In this document: piece by piece, positions 51,966-61,316 of the stretch
Numbering within the stretch: the first letter of the stretch is position 1
Layout of the letters: every line of letters starts with the position of its first letter
Assembly: GCF_012932915.1 (NCBI RefSeq)
Contig: NZ_VCQU01000004.1
Coordinates: forward strand, 1-64,000
Source: Antrihabitans stalactiti
GTDB lineage: Bacteria > Actinomycetota > Actinomycetes > Mycobacteriales > Mycobacteriaceae
DNA length: 64,000 nucleotides
Direction of reading: 5' to 3'
The notes under the pieces: model-generated
Database searches by the model: none
What the model was told of the DNA's origin: nothing
The model's input: only the letters and a program-made list of their open reading frames with translations
Position numbers and translations under genes: made by a program

Positions 51966-52141
51966 GCGAAATGATCAACCCTGCCCGAAAACCTCGGAGG
52001 ACAACGCCGTCGGAGCCGATCAACCTCGGGTCTGGTGTCGGTATCGGCGATGTCGCCGACCGCGTCACCAACCCTCGACGAACGGCCCCCGGTGCAGACC
52101 GAGTCAGAGTGACGTGCCGACATGAAGGAGGCCGAAGATGA
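51962..52141 (+). CDS. Very small basic ORF, coupled at both ends
   Basis: A 59-codon frame beginning with GTG inside the stop of the previous gene (GTGA) and ending with TGA inside the ATG of the next (ATGA). It encodes a basic peptide (MINPARKPRRTTPSEPINLG and on). The two overlaps support a translated gene, but nothing is recognised in it. Confidence 0.4.
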   Translation: MSEMINPARKPRRTTPSEPINLGSGVGIGDVADRVTNPRRTAPGADRVRVTCRHEGGRR

Positions 52142-52323
52142 CGATGGTCGTGGGTAACCGGAAACTGAATGTGCGCTGCACCCACGCCGGGTGTCGCAAT
52201 ACCGTCGCACGGAAACTGTCCAAAGCGACGGCGAGCAGCGAGCGAACCAAGGCCGCCGCACGCGGTTGGACCATCGGCACCGAAGGCGACAACTGCCCCT
52301 ACCACGGCCCACCTGCCCAGTAA
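52138..52323 (+). CDS. Small CxxxxC/CxxH zinc-finger-like protein
   Basis: A 61-residue protein with CTHAGCRNTVARKL near the N-terminus and CPYHGP near the C-terminus, giving a possible C-x4-C...C-x2-H zinc site. The middle is basic. AAGGAGG lies just before the ATG at 52138. It is the last of the small-gene chain; 215 non-coding bases follow before the recombinases. Confidence 0.6.
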   Translation: MTMVVGNRKLNVRCTHAGCRNTVARKLSKATASSERTKAAARGWTIGTEGDNCPYHGPPAQ

Positions 52324-52538
52324 TGGACCGGTCGCGCTGCGCCACGGAATCTAGATCAACGGGACAGGTCAGCTGGAGGCGTTGGCAGCGCGACCTGGCG
52401 GAAGCCGAGGTCATCCAGAGAAGCTACGGAGAATCTCGTCGAGAAGATCCTCTGCAACATCCGGGTCGACGGGCTCACACTCGATCCCACTCCTGCGTCC
52501 TGTTGACCGGACTTAACGAGCGACACGCCGACTGATGC

Positions 52539-53846
52539 GTGATCGTATGTCCGGGCCGACCGTTAGACACAGCACGTGTCCAACCAGGAAGGCGTGTCAG
52601 CTTGTTCGACGACGTAGAACGCGAGATCGAATCGATCGTGTTGCCTCATTGGGGCGCTGTCCGTCGCGCGGCGGGCGCTGCTCCATGGCTGGTATTAGAT
52701 GACGCGAGCGCGCCGGTGGTGCCGGTCCGTATATTCCTGACCGACTTCGTTGCGCGAGACAACAGCCCGAAGTCGGTGCGCAGCTATGCGTTTGGCCTAC
52801 TGCGTTGGTGGCGCTGGCTGCACGCACTAGGTGTGGATTGGAACAAAGCCACGCCCGCTGAAGGGCGGGATCTGGTGCTGTGGCTGAGGCAAACAAGCAA
52901 GCCGAGGAACCTACCTCGGACGAAATCGCTCAGCACCGCGGGCACGATCAACCCCATCACCCGCAAGCGGTATCTAGACGACCAGTACGCGATACGCACC
53001 ATCAGACACTCGCCCACAGTAGTGCGCTCGTTTTACGAGTTCTGGATCGAACGCGGGGAAGGTCCACTGATCAACCCGATCCCACTCGACCCGACGCACG
53101 GCCGCCCCCACGCGCATCACAATCCGATGCTGCCATTTCGCCCCGAAGGGCGGATCCGCTACAACCCGACACCGCCAAAACAGCATCCACGCGAGATCCC
53201 CGACGACCGGTGGCGGGAACTGTTCAAGGCGCTTCGGTCAAACCGCGACCGCGCCCTACTGTCCCTGGTTGTCAGCAACGGCGCCCGTGCACAGGAGATC
53301 CTCGACATCCGGATGGCCGACGTCGACTGGGGCGATCAGCTGGTTCGAGTCACTCGCAAGGGCACCCGAGCCGAACAGTGGCTGCCCGCTAGTCCTGATG
53401 CATTCGTCTGGCTACGCCTGTATGTCGCCGACCTCGGCGAGCGCATCGAACCCGGCGAGCCGCTGTGGCAGACGCGGCGGCGCCGCGATCGCGGTGTTGG
53501 GCTGCGGCGTCAGCCGATGAGCTACGAAGCCCTCCGGAAGGTTCTCACCAGGGCTAATGACACGCTCTCCACGAACTGGACCATGCACGACCTGCGGCAT
53601 ACTGCGGCCCTTCGCATGGCCCGAGACGAAAACCTGTCCGCCCGTGATGTGCAGACGATCCTCGGTCACGCTCACCTGTCCACCACCGCAGACATCTATC
53701 TCATCGAAGACCACGACGAAGTGATCCGCCGCGTTCGGTGTCACCTGGCCGAGCGCGAGCAGATCGCTGCGCAACCGGCACCCGACGTGGCTACGGGTTA
53801 TGACGAAGCGGTTCTCGATATCTTGTTCGGCGGTCCTCGACGATGA
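52539..53846 (+). CDS. Tyrosine recombinase A of a tandem pair
   Basis: A 435-residue phage integrase-family recombinase. A SAM-like core-binding domain (FLTDFVARDNSPKSVRSYAF) precedes the catalytic domain: Arg in VVSNGARAQEILDIR, H-x-x-R in MHDLRHTAALRMA (about residue 350), LGHAHLSTTADIY with the tyrosine near residue 387. The start is unclear: GTG at 52539, or TTG at 52602 which has AGGAAGG before it. Its stop overlaps the next recombinase start (ATGA). The paired arrangement resembles TnpA/TnpB of Tn554-type transposons. Confidence 0.88.
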   Translation: MIVCPGRPLDTARVQPGRRVSLFDDVEREIESIVLPHWGAVRRAAGAAPWLVLDDASAPVVPVRIFLTDFVARDNSPKSVRSYAFGLLRWWRWLHALGVDWNKATPAEGRDLVLWLRQTSKPRNLPRTKSLSTAGTINPITRKRYLDDQYAIRTIRHSPTVVRSFYEFWIERGEGPLINPIPLDPTHGRPHAHHNPMLPFRPEGRIRYNPTPPKQHPREIPDDRWRELFKALRSNRDRALLSLVVSNGARAQEILDIRMADVDWGDQLVRVTRKGTRAEQWLPASPDAFVWLRLYVADLGERIEPGEPLWQTRRRRDRGVGLRRQPMSYEALRKVLTRANDTLSTNWTMHDLRHTAALRMARDENLSARDVQTILGHAHLSTTADIYLIEDHDEVIRRVRCHLAEREQIAAQPAPDVATGYDEAVLDILFGGPRR

Positions 53847-56272
53847 CGCAGACCGAGGTACCAATCGATCAACCGCGCCGACGGACCGCGCGCCCGGCCC
53901 TGCCCTACAAACAACACGATCATTTGGCACCGATCACTCCCGCCGCGGGCGGTGCCCGAGACCGACTCGCGATCGACACGGTGCTCGAGTTGCTCCCCAC
54001 CTCGACATGGGCTCGGCGGCACAAAGGCACCGCCGACGTCGGTCCGCGACGGATCTTGTCGTGGCTCGACACCTACCCGGGCTCCGGATGGCAGGACCGC
54101 TGGGTCACGTCGGGAGCCGACAATGACCTGGCATGGATCGACACGCTGATCAGTGCAGACGATCCCCGCATCCCATCTAGCCAACACTCCCAATTAATGG
54201 ACGGGGTCGCGCGTCTGTTGCGCGGTCGAATCGTCTTTCCCAGCTACGGATTTTTGACCAGCTACAACCCCGCGACGCTCTATCCCAGAGCGCGTGCAGC
54301 TTTCCGGCCGGACCTGTTCGAACGGTTCGATTCGCGTGCCGGCCAACTCGCCGGCACCCGTCGTCAACACAACTGTGCACTGGTAGTGGCAAGCAAGCTT
54401 GTTCTGCACACCGGCCGAGATCTCGACGAGCTCACCCCCGAGCACCTACTCGCATACCGCGCATGGCACTTCAGCGTGTTCAGAAAATCCCCCAGCGGCC
54501 TGGATCTCGCCTGGAGTGTGCTCGCCGAAGTCGCGGACTTCGAGGAATATGCCACGCTTGCCGATGCGGTGCGGCTTGGGCAGCGGACCACGACCGAACT
54601 CGTCGATGCCTACGACGTGAAGCACCGCACGGTCCGCGAGGTCTTGATTCGTTACCTCGACGAGCGACGGGCGGGCCTGGATTACAACACCTTTCTGCAC
54701 ATCATCTGGGCTCTGGTGGGAGTGTTCTGGGCAGACATAGAACATCATCACCCCGGCCTCGACACGCTGAATCTGCCCGCAGAGGTTGTCGACGCGTGGA
54801 AGCAGCGTCTTCGAACGGTCACAACGAACGACGGCGGTAGCCGGCCGCGACGTGAACGCACAAGAATCCTGATCACCGTCCGCTCCTTCTATCGAGATCT
54901 TCAGCAGTGGGCGGCCGACGATCCCGCCTGGGCTGCATGGAGTTTCCCGAATCCCATCCGCAAGAACGACACCGCTGGATTCATAAAGGCCAAAGCGAAG
55001 ACGACCGCAGCGATGCACCAGCGCGTCCGTGAACGCTTGCCGCATCTGCCGATACTTGTCGACACCGCCGAACGCCTCAAGACGGAGCAGGCCGCCCTTC
55101 TCGCCGCGACCAATGCCGCCGCCGTCGGTCAGACCTTCGAGCACGCCGGACGCCAGTATCGGCGCCGGGCACTGAAATCCCTCGATCGTCGCGGCGCTTA
55201 CCAGCTGTTGGAACCACCGACTCGGATCGAGGATCTCACGACCGGCGAGCAGATCGACGTGGGCAAGAAGGAACACGAGTCGTTTTGGGGTTGGGCTGTC
55301 ATCGAAACCCTTCGCCATACCGGCATCCGAGTCGAAGAGCTCCTCGAAATCACCCACCTGGCTCTCGTCTCCTACCGGGTGCCCGCCACCGGCGAACTAG
55401 TCCCGATGCTGCAGATCGTGCCCTCCAAGACCAACGAAGAACGCCTTCTCCTCGTCAGCCCGGAACTCGCCAACGTCCTGGCGATCATCATCACCCGACT
55501 CCGCACCGAGAATGGCGGGACGATCCCGCTGACCGCTCGCTACGACAAACATGAACGCGTCATCGGATCGCCTCTACCTCACCTGTTCCAGCATCGTCAC
55601 GGCTGGAGTTGGGCGATCCCGGTCGACCGCACCATTCAGAAGTGGCTCAACCAGATACTGCAGCGGACGGGACTGCGCGACGCCGCTGGAGCGCCGCTGC
55701 GCTGCACACCTCATGACTTCCGGCGCATGTTCGCCACCGAAGCTGTCAGCGGTGGGCTCCCCATCCATATCGTGGCAAAGCTGCTCGGGCACAAGACCAT
55801 CGACACCACGCAGGCTTACACGGCAATCTTCGACGACGAGCTCGTTCGCTCCTACCGTTCGTATCTCGACGCTCGACGCACGCTGCGACCCGAAGAGGAA
55901 TACCGCGAGCCCAGCGACGAGGAGTGGCGCGACTTCGAGCAGCACTTCGAGCAGCGAAAACTCGAACTCGGAACCTGTGGTCGCCCTTACGGCACTCCGT
56001 GCAAACACGAACACGCCTGCATCCGATGCCCCAGTTTGCGCGTCGACCCCCGCGCCCGTGATCGAATCGTCGACATCATCGCCAACCTTCGGGCCCGCAT
56101 CGATGAAGCCCGCGCGAACGGCTGGACCGGTGAAGTCGAAGGCCTCAAAGTGAGCCTCAACGCCGCGGCAGCCAAACTCGTGAGTCTTGACAAGATGCGA
56201 GGCCGCGACCGCGACACTTCCGGCGGGATCACCGAACTCGGTATCCCGGTCATCATCAGCGCCACTCCGTGA
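53843..56272 (+). CDS. Tyrosine recombinase B of a tandem pair, long form
   Basis: An 809-residue recombinase with a long N-terminal region. The catalytic residues are in HTGIRVEELLEITH (Arg), TPHDFRRMFATEA (H-x-x-R) and LLGHKTIDTTQAYTA (His and Tyr, about residue 660). A C-terminal extension carries a Cys/His cluster (CGRPYGTPCKHEHACIRCP), as in Tn554 TnpB-type proteins. It is coupled to recombinase A. No TnpC-like third gene follows. The element ends were not identified, so it is uncertain whether the pair is still mobile. Confidence 0.88.
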   Translation: MTQTEVPIDQPRRRTARPALPYKQHDHLAPITPAAGGARDRLAIDTVLELLPTSTWARRHKGTADVGPRRILSWLDTYPGSGWQDRWVTSGADNDLAWIDTLISADDPRIPSSQHSQLMDGVARLLRGRIVFPSYGFLTSYNPATLYPRARAAFRPDLFERFDSRAGQLAGTRRQHNCALVVASKLVLHTGRDLDELTPEHLLAYRAWHFSVFRKSPSGLDLAWSVLAEVADFEEYATLADAVRLGQRTTTELVDAYDVKHRTVREVLIRYLDERRAGLDYNTFLHIIWALVGVFWADIEHHHPGLDTLNLPAEVVDAWKQRLRTVTTNDGGSRPRRERTRILITVRSFYRDLQQWAADDPAWAAWSFPNPIRKNDTAGFIKAKAKTTAAMHQRVRERLPHLPILVDTAERLKTEQAALLAATNAAAVGQTFEHAGRQYRRRALKSLDRRGAYQLLEPPTRIEDLTTGEQIDVGKKEHESFWGWAVIETLRHTGIRVEELLEITHLALVSYRVPATGELVPMLQIVPSKTNEERLLLVSPELANVLAIIITRLRTENGGTIPLTARYDKHERVIGSPLPHLFQHRHGWSWAIPVDRTIQKWLNQILQRTGLRDAAGAPLRCTPHDFRRMFATEAVSGGLPIHIVAKLLGHKTIDTTQAYTAIFDDELVRSYRSYLDARRTLRPEEEYREPSDEEWRDFEQHFEQRKLELGTCGRPYGTPCKHEHACIRCPSLRVDPRARDRIVDIIANLRARIDEARANGWTGEVEGLKVSLNAAAAKLVSLDKMRGRDRDTSGGITELGIPVIISATP

Positions 56273-56371
56273 CACCCGACCTTCGATCCAGCTCGACTCG
56301 CGACACGAGCCCCGCAATCAAGTGCACATGTGGTTAGTGCGGATAAAGCTGGTGGCAGCGGATACTCGCCC

Positions 56372-57007
56372 TCAGTCATCGGTTCGGTGGAAGGCAAGGC
56401 GCGCAAACGTCGCCTTCGCGATGTCGGATACGGCGCGGTCGTCGTCGAGGGGGAGAGCGGTGTCGGTGGTGAGGATGAACGATTGCGCGATGCGCATGAA
56501 GATTTCAGCCAGTATTTCCGGCTCTGCGGTGAGCTTCGCTCCGCGGTCGCGTGCTTCGACCAGTCGTGCGGCGAGGAACCCTTTACCCAGGGCCAGGTAG
56601 GGGGCGCCGCTGGTGGTGAGCATGGGCAGCACCCGGTCCGGGTCGGATTCGATGAACGCTTGGAGCAGGTCGTGCTCGCGGAGCGAGCGGGTGAAGACCA
56701 AGAACGCCGCGACAAGGGCTTCTTCGGGATCGTCGAGGTCGGCGACGGCGGCATCGACGTGCGCGAGCACCTCCTGTGCTTCGCGGACCAGCAGTGATTC
56801 CAGCAGGGCCTCGCGGGTGGGGAAGCGTCGATACAGCGTTGCCGGTGCGACTTTCGCGGATTTGGCGATGTCGGCGAGCGAGGTGCGGCGCAGGCCGTGC
56901 CGCACGAGTAGCCCGCGAGCTGCGGTGAGGATGACCTCGGCGTATGAGTCCAGCACGGGGGCGTCGTCGACCGAGACTTCGTCTACCGACCGTTGTGCGG
57001 GCTTCAC
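56372..57007 (-). CDS. TetR-family regulator of the oxidative cassette
   Basis: A 211-residue TetR protein. The helix-turn-helix reads LRRTSLADIAKSAKVAPATL with YRRFPTREALLES. It is divergent from the MpaB-like gene. A clean operator lies between them at 57033-57059. The GTG at 57007 has TACGAT six bases upstream, which suits a leaderless message. It is expected to repress the four-gene cassette until a ligand, perhaps the cassette's lipid or terpenoid substrate, is bound. Confidence 0.9.
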   Translation of the reverse strand: MKPAQRSVDEVSVDDAPVLDSYAEVILTAARGLLVRHGLRRTSLADIAKSAKVAPATLYRRFPTREALLESLLVREAQEVLAHVDAAVADLDDPEEALVAAFLVFTRSLREHDLLQAFIESDPDRVLPMLTTSGAPYLALGKGFLAARLVEARDRGAKLTAEPEILAEIFMRIAQSFILTTDTALPLDDDRAVSDIAKATFARLAFHRTDD

Positions 57008-57032
57008 ATCGGGATCGTACTGCGCTAGCGTA

Positions 57033-57059
57033 AGAGAGTAAATTCTATTGTTACTCTCT
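57033..57059. promoter_or_regulatory. TetR operator of the MpaB/DUF3556 cassette
   Basis: AGAGAGTAA (57033-57041) and TTACTCTCT (57051-57059) form a perfect inverted repeat with a nine-base A+T-rich spacer between the divergent genes. Its size and place are those of a TetR-family operator. Confidence 0.8.
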
Positions 57060-57080
57060 CGCGCAACGAAGGGCGATACC

Positions 57081-57950
57081 TTGACGAGCACCGCGTCCGA
57101 CCCGCTTCCGTCCCGATCCGAGGCCGCACTCCCGGCGCTGGATTCGTCGTCGTTGACCTGGAAGCTTTTCGGGGACATCCGATCGACCCCGATCGGACTT
57201 CGCACGGCGACATTGCAGGCGATGCATCCTGGGGTCGGGGCGGTGCTCTGGGACAGTTCGCGGTTCCGGTGGGAACTGTTCGATCGGCTGCTGCGGTCGC
57301 TGCCACCGATCCTCGGGGTCGTCTACGACGATCCCGCCGAACGCACCGGGCGCACGGTCCGCGACTTCCACAAAGGCCGGGTCGGCACCGACGCCTACGG
57401 TCGCCGCTGGCACGCGCTCGGCCCCGAGGTCTTCTTCTGGGTGCACGCCACCTTCGTCGAGTCCATGGTCGCCACACAGGATCACTTCGGCACTCCGCTG
57501 ACCACCGCCGAGAAGGACCAGCTCGTCGCGGAATCGCACGCCTATTGGAACGCCTACGGCGTGCGGGCACCCCGCGAATTATGGTCGGACTGGGTAGATT
57601 TCGAGGCGTACTGGAACGACGTGCTGGAAAATCGGCTCGACCGCAATCAAACCACCGACTCGGTGTTCGTAGATCGCGCCGCTTTTGTGGTGGTTCCGAC
57701 GGGGGTCCCGCCGATCGTGTGGCGTCTGGTGCGCCGCCCGGTCAGGGGCGTAAGCCTGTGGCTCACCACCGGACTGTTACCCGAACCCGCACGGCAACGC
57801 CTCGATCGTGACTGGACCCGTGCCGATGCGTTGATGCTCACCGTGATCACCGCCCTGGTGCGCCATTCCTGGCCCGTCATGCCGACGCAATACAGGTACT
57901 TCCCGCGTGCCCGAGCCGGTCTCGGGCGCGCCCGCAGTTGTTGCCGCTAG
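57081..57950 (+). CDS. MpaB/DUF2236-family heme oxygenase-like protein
   Basis: A 289-residue member of the oxygenase MpaB/rubber oxygenase (Lcp-like, DUF2236) family. The block LQAMHPGVGAVLWDSSRFRW holds the conserved His that binds heme in Lcp. Further family blocks are RDFHKGRVGTDAYGRRWHAL and FFWVHATFVESM with a second conserved His. Relatives cleave isoprenoid C=C bonds (rubber, or the farnesyl chain of mycophenolic acid). Here the neighbours include a CrtI-like oxidoreductase, so an isoprenoid or lipid substrate is inferred. The start is taken as TTG at 57081 after GGGCGATACC; other starts are possible. Confidence 0.82.
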   Translation: MTSTASDPLPSRSEAALPALDSSSLTWKLFGDIRSTPIGLRTATLQAMHPGVGAVLWDSSRFRWELFDRLLRSLPPILGVVYDDPAERTGRTVRDFHKGRVGTDAYGRRWHALGPEVFFWVHATFVESMVATQDHFGTPLTTAEKDQLVAESHAYWNAYGVRAPRELWSDWVDFEAYWNDVLENRLDRNQTTDSVFVDRAAFVVVPTGVPPIVWRLVRRPVRGVSLWLTTGLLPEPARQRLDRDWTRADALMLTVITALVRHSWPVMPTQYRYFPRARAGLGRARSCCR

Positions 57951-58054
57951 CACGTCGACACGACGGCCTCGGCGTGGGTCCAGTCGTGGGCTTGTCGCCG
58001 AAAACACTGACTTTCAACGAAGTACGACTCCCTGCCATGCAAAGGAAGCCGATC

Positions 58055-59860
58055 ATGGGTTTCATCCAACCATTCCTCCCGCCCGTCGATCCCGACGAAT
58101 TCTTGACCAAGCCTCTGATGGAGCGGATGCAGATACTGGCTCGCAGTTGGGCGGAGAACGGTTTCGGTGTTCCGACCGTGGTGCACGTGATCTACATCGT
58201 GAAGCTGCTGGTGTTCTACGTGCTCGGCGGTGTCGTGGTGGCGACGGTGACGTCGGATCTTGCGGCGTTCTGGCATGTCTCGCAGTGGTGGAACCAGCCG
58301 ATCGTGTACCAGAAGGCCATCTTGTGGACGCTGCTGCTGGAGACGATCGGCGTCGCCGGGTCGTGGGGGCCGCTGGCCGGGAAAACGAAGCCTATGACGG
58401 GCGGCATCCTGTTCTGGGCCCGGCGGGGCACCATCCGGCTCCGGCCATGGCGACGGGTTCCCTTCACCGCCGGGGACAGGCGCACCAGAGTCGACGTGCT
58501 CCTCTACCTGACGCTGCTGGCCACCGAGATCGTCGCGCTCGTCCTGCCGGGTCGGCACAGCGGCTCGTTGTCGGAACTGTTGCCCGACAATACATCCGGT
58601 CTGGTTGCGCCGGTGCTGGTCATTCCCGTGGTGGCGTTGCTGATCGTCATCGGGCTGCGCGACAAGACGGTGTTTCTGGCCGCCCGCGGGGAGCAGTACC
58701 TGCCGGCGCTGGTCTTCTTCGCGGTGCTCCCGTTCGGCGACATGATGATCGCTTTGAAGCTGCTGATCGTCATCGTCTGGCTCGGGGCGGGTTGCTCCAA
58801 GTTCGGCCGCCATTTCGTCAACGTCATCCCACCGATGGTGAGCAACAGTCCGGCGCTACCATTTCCGTCGATCAAACGCGCCCACTACCGCGACTTCCCG
58901 AACGATCTGCGCCCGTCCCGACTGGCTGCGGTGACCGCCCACGGCGGGGGCACATTCATCGAGATCATCACCCCGCTGGTGTTGCTGTTCTCCCCGTTCC
59001 CTGCGCTGACCACCGCGGCGGTGGTCGTGATGGTGGTTTTCCACATCTTCATCGTCTCCACGTTCCCCATCGCGGTGCCGCTGGAGTGGAACGTGCTGTT
59101 CGCCTACGCCACCATCTTCTTGTTCGTGGGATTCCCCGTCTGGGACGGGTACGGGATCACCGATATGTCCTCGTCGTGGCTGACGGCCGCGATCGTGGCG
59201 GGTCTGCTGCTCTTCCCGATCTTGGGGAACGTGCGCCCGGACTTGGTGTCCTTCCTCCCGTCGATGCGCCAGTACGCCGGCAACTGGTGCTCCGCATTGT
59301 GGGCGTTCACACCGGGTGCCGAGGACAAACTCGACCGGGTTACCGGCCCCAGCACCAACCAGGTCAAGCAACTGATCGGATTTGGCTACGAGCCGGCGTG
59401 GGCCGAAATCCTGGTGCAGATGTCGCCGGCGTGGCGCAGCATGCACAGCCAAGGCCGCGGCCTGTTCTCGGTGCTGCTGCGGCACCTGCGCGATATCGAC
59501 ACCCGTGCGGTTCGCGAGGCCGAGATGGTCTGTAACTCGTTGATCGGGTTCAACTTCGGCGACGGGCACCTGCACAACGAAGACATGATCGCGGCCGTGC
59601 AAGACCAAGCCTGCTTCGAGCCCGGTGAGCTGGTCGTCGCGTGGGCGGAATCGCAAGCCGTCGGGAGTGCGGTGCAGCATTACAAGGTGATCGACGCCGC
59701 GCTCGGGGTGATCGAACGCGGCACCTGGAACGTGGCCGACGCGGTGGCCGAGCAACCGTGGCTGCCCAACGGTCCCATCCCCACCCAGGTGACCTGGACC
59801 CGCCCAGCGCGTCGACGCGAGGACCGCGGTGTGGCATCGGGGTTCGGGGCGGTGACATGA
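58055..59860 (+). CDS. DUF3556 transmembrane protein
   Basis: A 601-residue polytopic protein of the DUF3556 family, known only from actinobacteria. It has about nine spans in residues 40-420, the block CSKFGRHFVNVIPPMVSNSP after the middle spans, and a soluble C-terminal third (ALWAFTPGAEDKLDRVTG, IGFNFGDGHLHNEDMIAAVQ). No enzyme motif is known. AAGGAAG lies before the ATG at 58055, preferred over an ATG 18 bases upstream. The stop overlaps the oxidoreductase start (ATGA). It may be the membrane partner of the oxidative enzymes on both sides. Confidence 0.82.
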   Translation: MGFIQPFLPPVDPDEFLTKPLMERMQILARSWAENGFGVPTVVHVIYIVKLLVFYVLGGVVVATVTSDLAAFWHVSQWWNQPIVYQKAILWTLLLETIGVAGSWGPLAGKTKPMTGGILFWARRGTIRLRPWRRVPFTAGDRRTRVDVLLYLTLLATEIVALVLPGRHSGSLSELLPDNTSGLVAPVLVIPVVALLIVIGLRDKTVFLAARGEQYLPALVFFAVLPFGDMMIALKLLIVIVWLGAGCSKFGRHFVNVIPPMVSNSPALPFPSIKRAHYRDFPNDLRPSRLAAVTAHGGGTFIEIITPLVLLFSPFPALTTAAVVVMVVFHIFIVSTFPIAVPLEWNVLFAYATIFLFVGFPVWDGYGITDMSSSWLTAAIVAGLLLFPILGNVRPDLVSFLPSMRQYAGNWCSALWAFTPGAEDKLDRVTGPSTNQVKQLIGFGYEPAWAEILVQMSPAWRSMHSQGRGLFSVLLRHLRDIDTRAVREAEMVCNSLIGFNFGDGHLHNEDMIAAVQDQACFEPGELVVAWAESQAVGSAVQHYKVIDAALGVIERGTWNVADAVAEQPWLPNGPIPTQVTWTRPARRREDRGVASGFGAVT

Positions 59861-61272
59861 GTACCGCGATCGTCATCGGTGCCGGACCGAACGGGCTGGC
59901 CGCCGCCGTCGCTCTGGCTGCAGCGGGAGTGCAGGTCACCGTGCTGGAGGCGGCCGAGGAGGTCGGAGGGGGTGCTCGATCCAGCGAGGCCATTGTGCCC
60001 GGGCTGCTGCACGACCACTGTTCGGCGTTTCATCCGATGGCCGTCGGATCGCCGTTTCTCCACAGCTTGGACCTGGACCGGTACGGATTGTCGTGGCGCT
60101 GGCCCGAGATCGACTGCGTGCACCCGCTCGACGACGGCAGCGCCGGAGTGCTGTACCGGTCGATCGAGGACACCGCCGCCGGGCTCGGTCGCGACGGCAC
60201 GCGGTGGCGACGGATATTTGCCGGTCCGTCGGCACGATTCGATGCCCTGTCCACCGACATCATGGGACCGGTGCTGCGGGTGCCGAGACATCCGCTGACG
60301 CTGGCCCGTTTCGGGGCGCCGACCGTGCTGCCGGCGTCGGTTACGGCACAAGCATTTCGGACCGAACAGGGCCGCGCGTTGTTCGGCGGTGTTGCGGCGC
60401 ACGCGTTCCGTCCGCTGCATTACCCGATGACCTCGGCGATCGGGCTCGGAATCATCACCGCCGGACACCGGCACGGCTGGCCGGTCGCCGCCGGCGGCTC
60501 ACAAGCCATCAGCACCGCGCTGGCCGCGGTGCTGGACGATCTCGGCGGCAAGATCGAAACCGGGACCCGCATCGAGAGCGCGGCACAGCTGCCACCCGCC
60601 GATATCACCATGTTCGACCTGGCACCCGGCGCAATCGCCCACATTCTCGGGGACCGGCTCCGGCCGCGCATGGCACGTGCGTTTCGCCGATTCCGCCATG
60701 GGCCGGCTGCGTTCAAGGTCGACTTCGCCATCGAGGGTGGGGTGCCCTGGACGAATCCGCACGCGCGGCGCGCCGGAACCGTGCACCTCGGAGGCACCTA
60801 CATCGAACTGGCCGCCGGGGAGCGCGACATTCACGCGGGGCGGATGCCGGCGCGGCCGTTCGTGCTCGTCGGACAGCAATATCTCGCGGACCCGCAACGC
60901 TCGGTCGGTGACATTCACCCGGTGTGGACCTATGCCCATGTCCCGCACGGGTATTCCGGTGATGCCACTGCGGCGATCGCCACGCAGATCGAGCGGTTCG
61001 CGCCGGGGTTCCGGGAACGCATTGTCGGACAACAGGTTCGCTCCACCAGGCAGCTGTCCGAATACAACGCCAATTATGTCGGCGGCGACATCGTCAGCGG
61101 GGCCAAGGACATCCGGCAACTGCTGTTCGGGCCGCGTATCACGTTGTCCCCGTACAAGCTCCGCGTCCCGGGCATGTACATCTGCTCGGCTGCTACCCCG
61201 CCCGGACCTGGAGCGCACGGTATGTGCGGATACAACGCCGCGGTAACCGCTCTCGCCGAACTCGCCCGCTGA
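59857..61272 (+). CDS. CrtI/phytoene desaturase-like FAD oxidoreductase
   Basis: A 471-residue flavoprotein. The N-terminal FAD motif reads AIVIGAGPNGLAAAVALA with VLEAAEEVGGGARSSE. The C-terminal FAD block is MYICSAATPPGPGAHGMCGYNAA. In the middle are PMTSAIGLGIITAGHRHGWP and an FKVDFAIEGGVPW block, as in actinobacterial phytoene-dehydrogenase-like proteins that are not proven carotenoid enzymes. It should dehydrogenate or isomerise a lipophilic substrate. Coupled to DUF3556 by a four-base overlap; the SDR gene follows 44 bases later. Confidence 0.88.
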   Translation: MSTAIVIGAGPNGLAAAVALAAAGVQVTVLEAAEEVGGGARSSEAIVPGLLHDHCSAFHPMAVGSPFLHSLDLDRYGLSWRWPEIDCVHPLDDGSAGVLYRSIEDTAAGLGRDGTRWRRIFAGPSARFDALSTDIMGPVLRVPRHPLTLARFGAPTVLPASVTAQAFRTEQGRALFGGVAAHAFRPLHYPMTSAIGLGIITAGHRHGWPVAAGGSQAISTALAAVLDDLGGKIETGTRIESAAQLPPADITMFDLAPGAIAHILGDRLRPRMARAFRRFRHGPAAFKVDFAIEGGVPWTNPHARRAGTVHLGGTYIELAAGERDIHAGRMPARPFVLVGQQYLADPQRSVGDIHPVWTYAHVPHGYSGDATAAIATQIERFAPGFRERIVGQQVRSTRQLSEYNANYVGGDIVSGAKDIRQLLFGPRITLSPYKLRVPGMYICSAATPPGPGAHGMCGYNAAVTALAELAR

Positions 61273-61316
61273 ATGAACTCCGAAACGGCCGAACAGACAA
61301 CGAGCAAGGACACGAA

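Noticed and set aside
52324-52538. Fragment reading ENLVEKILCNIRVDGLTL before the recombinases
   Set aside because: Short, no start codon and no family recognised; too little to call a gene remnant.
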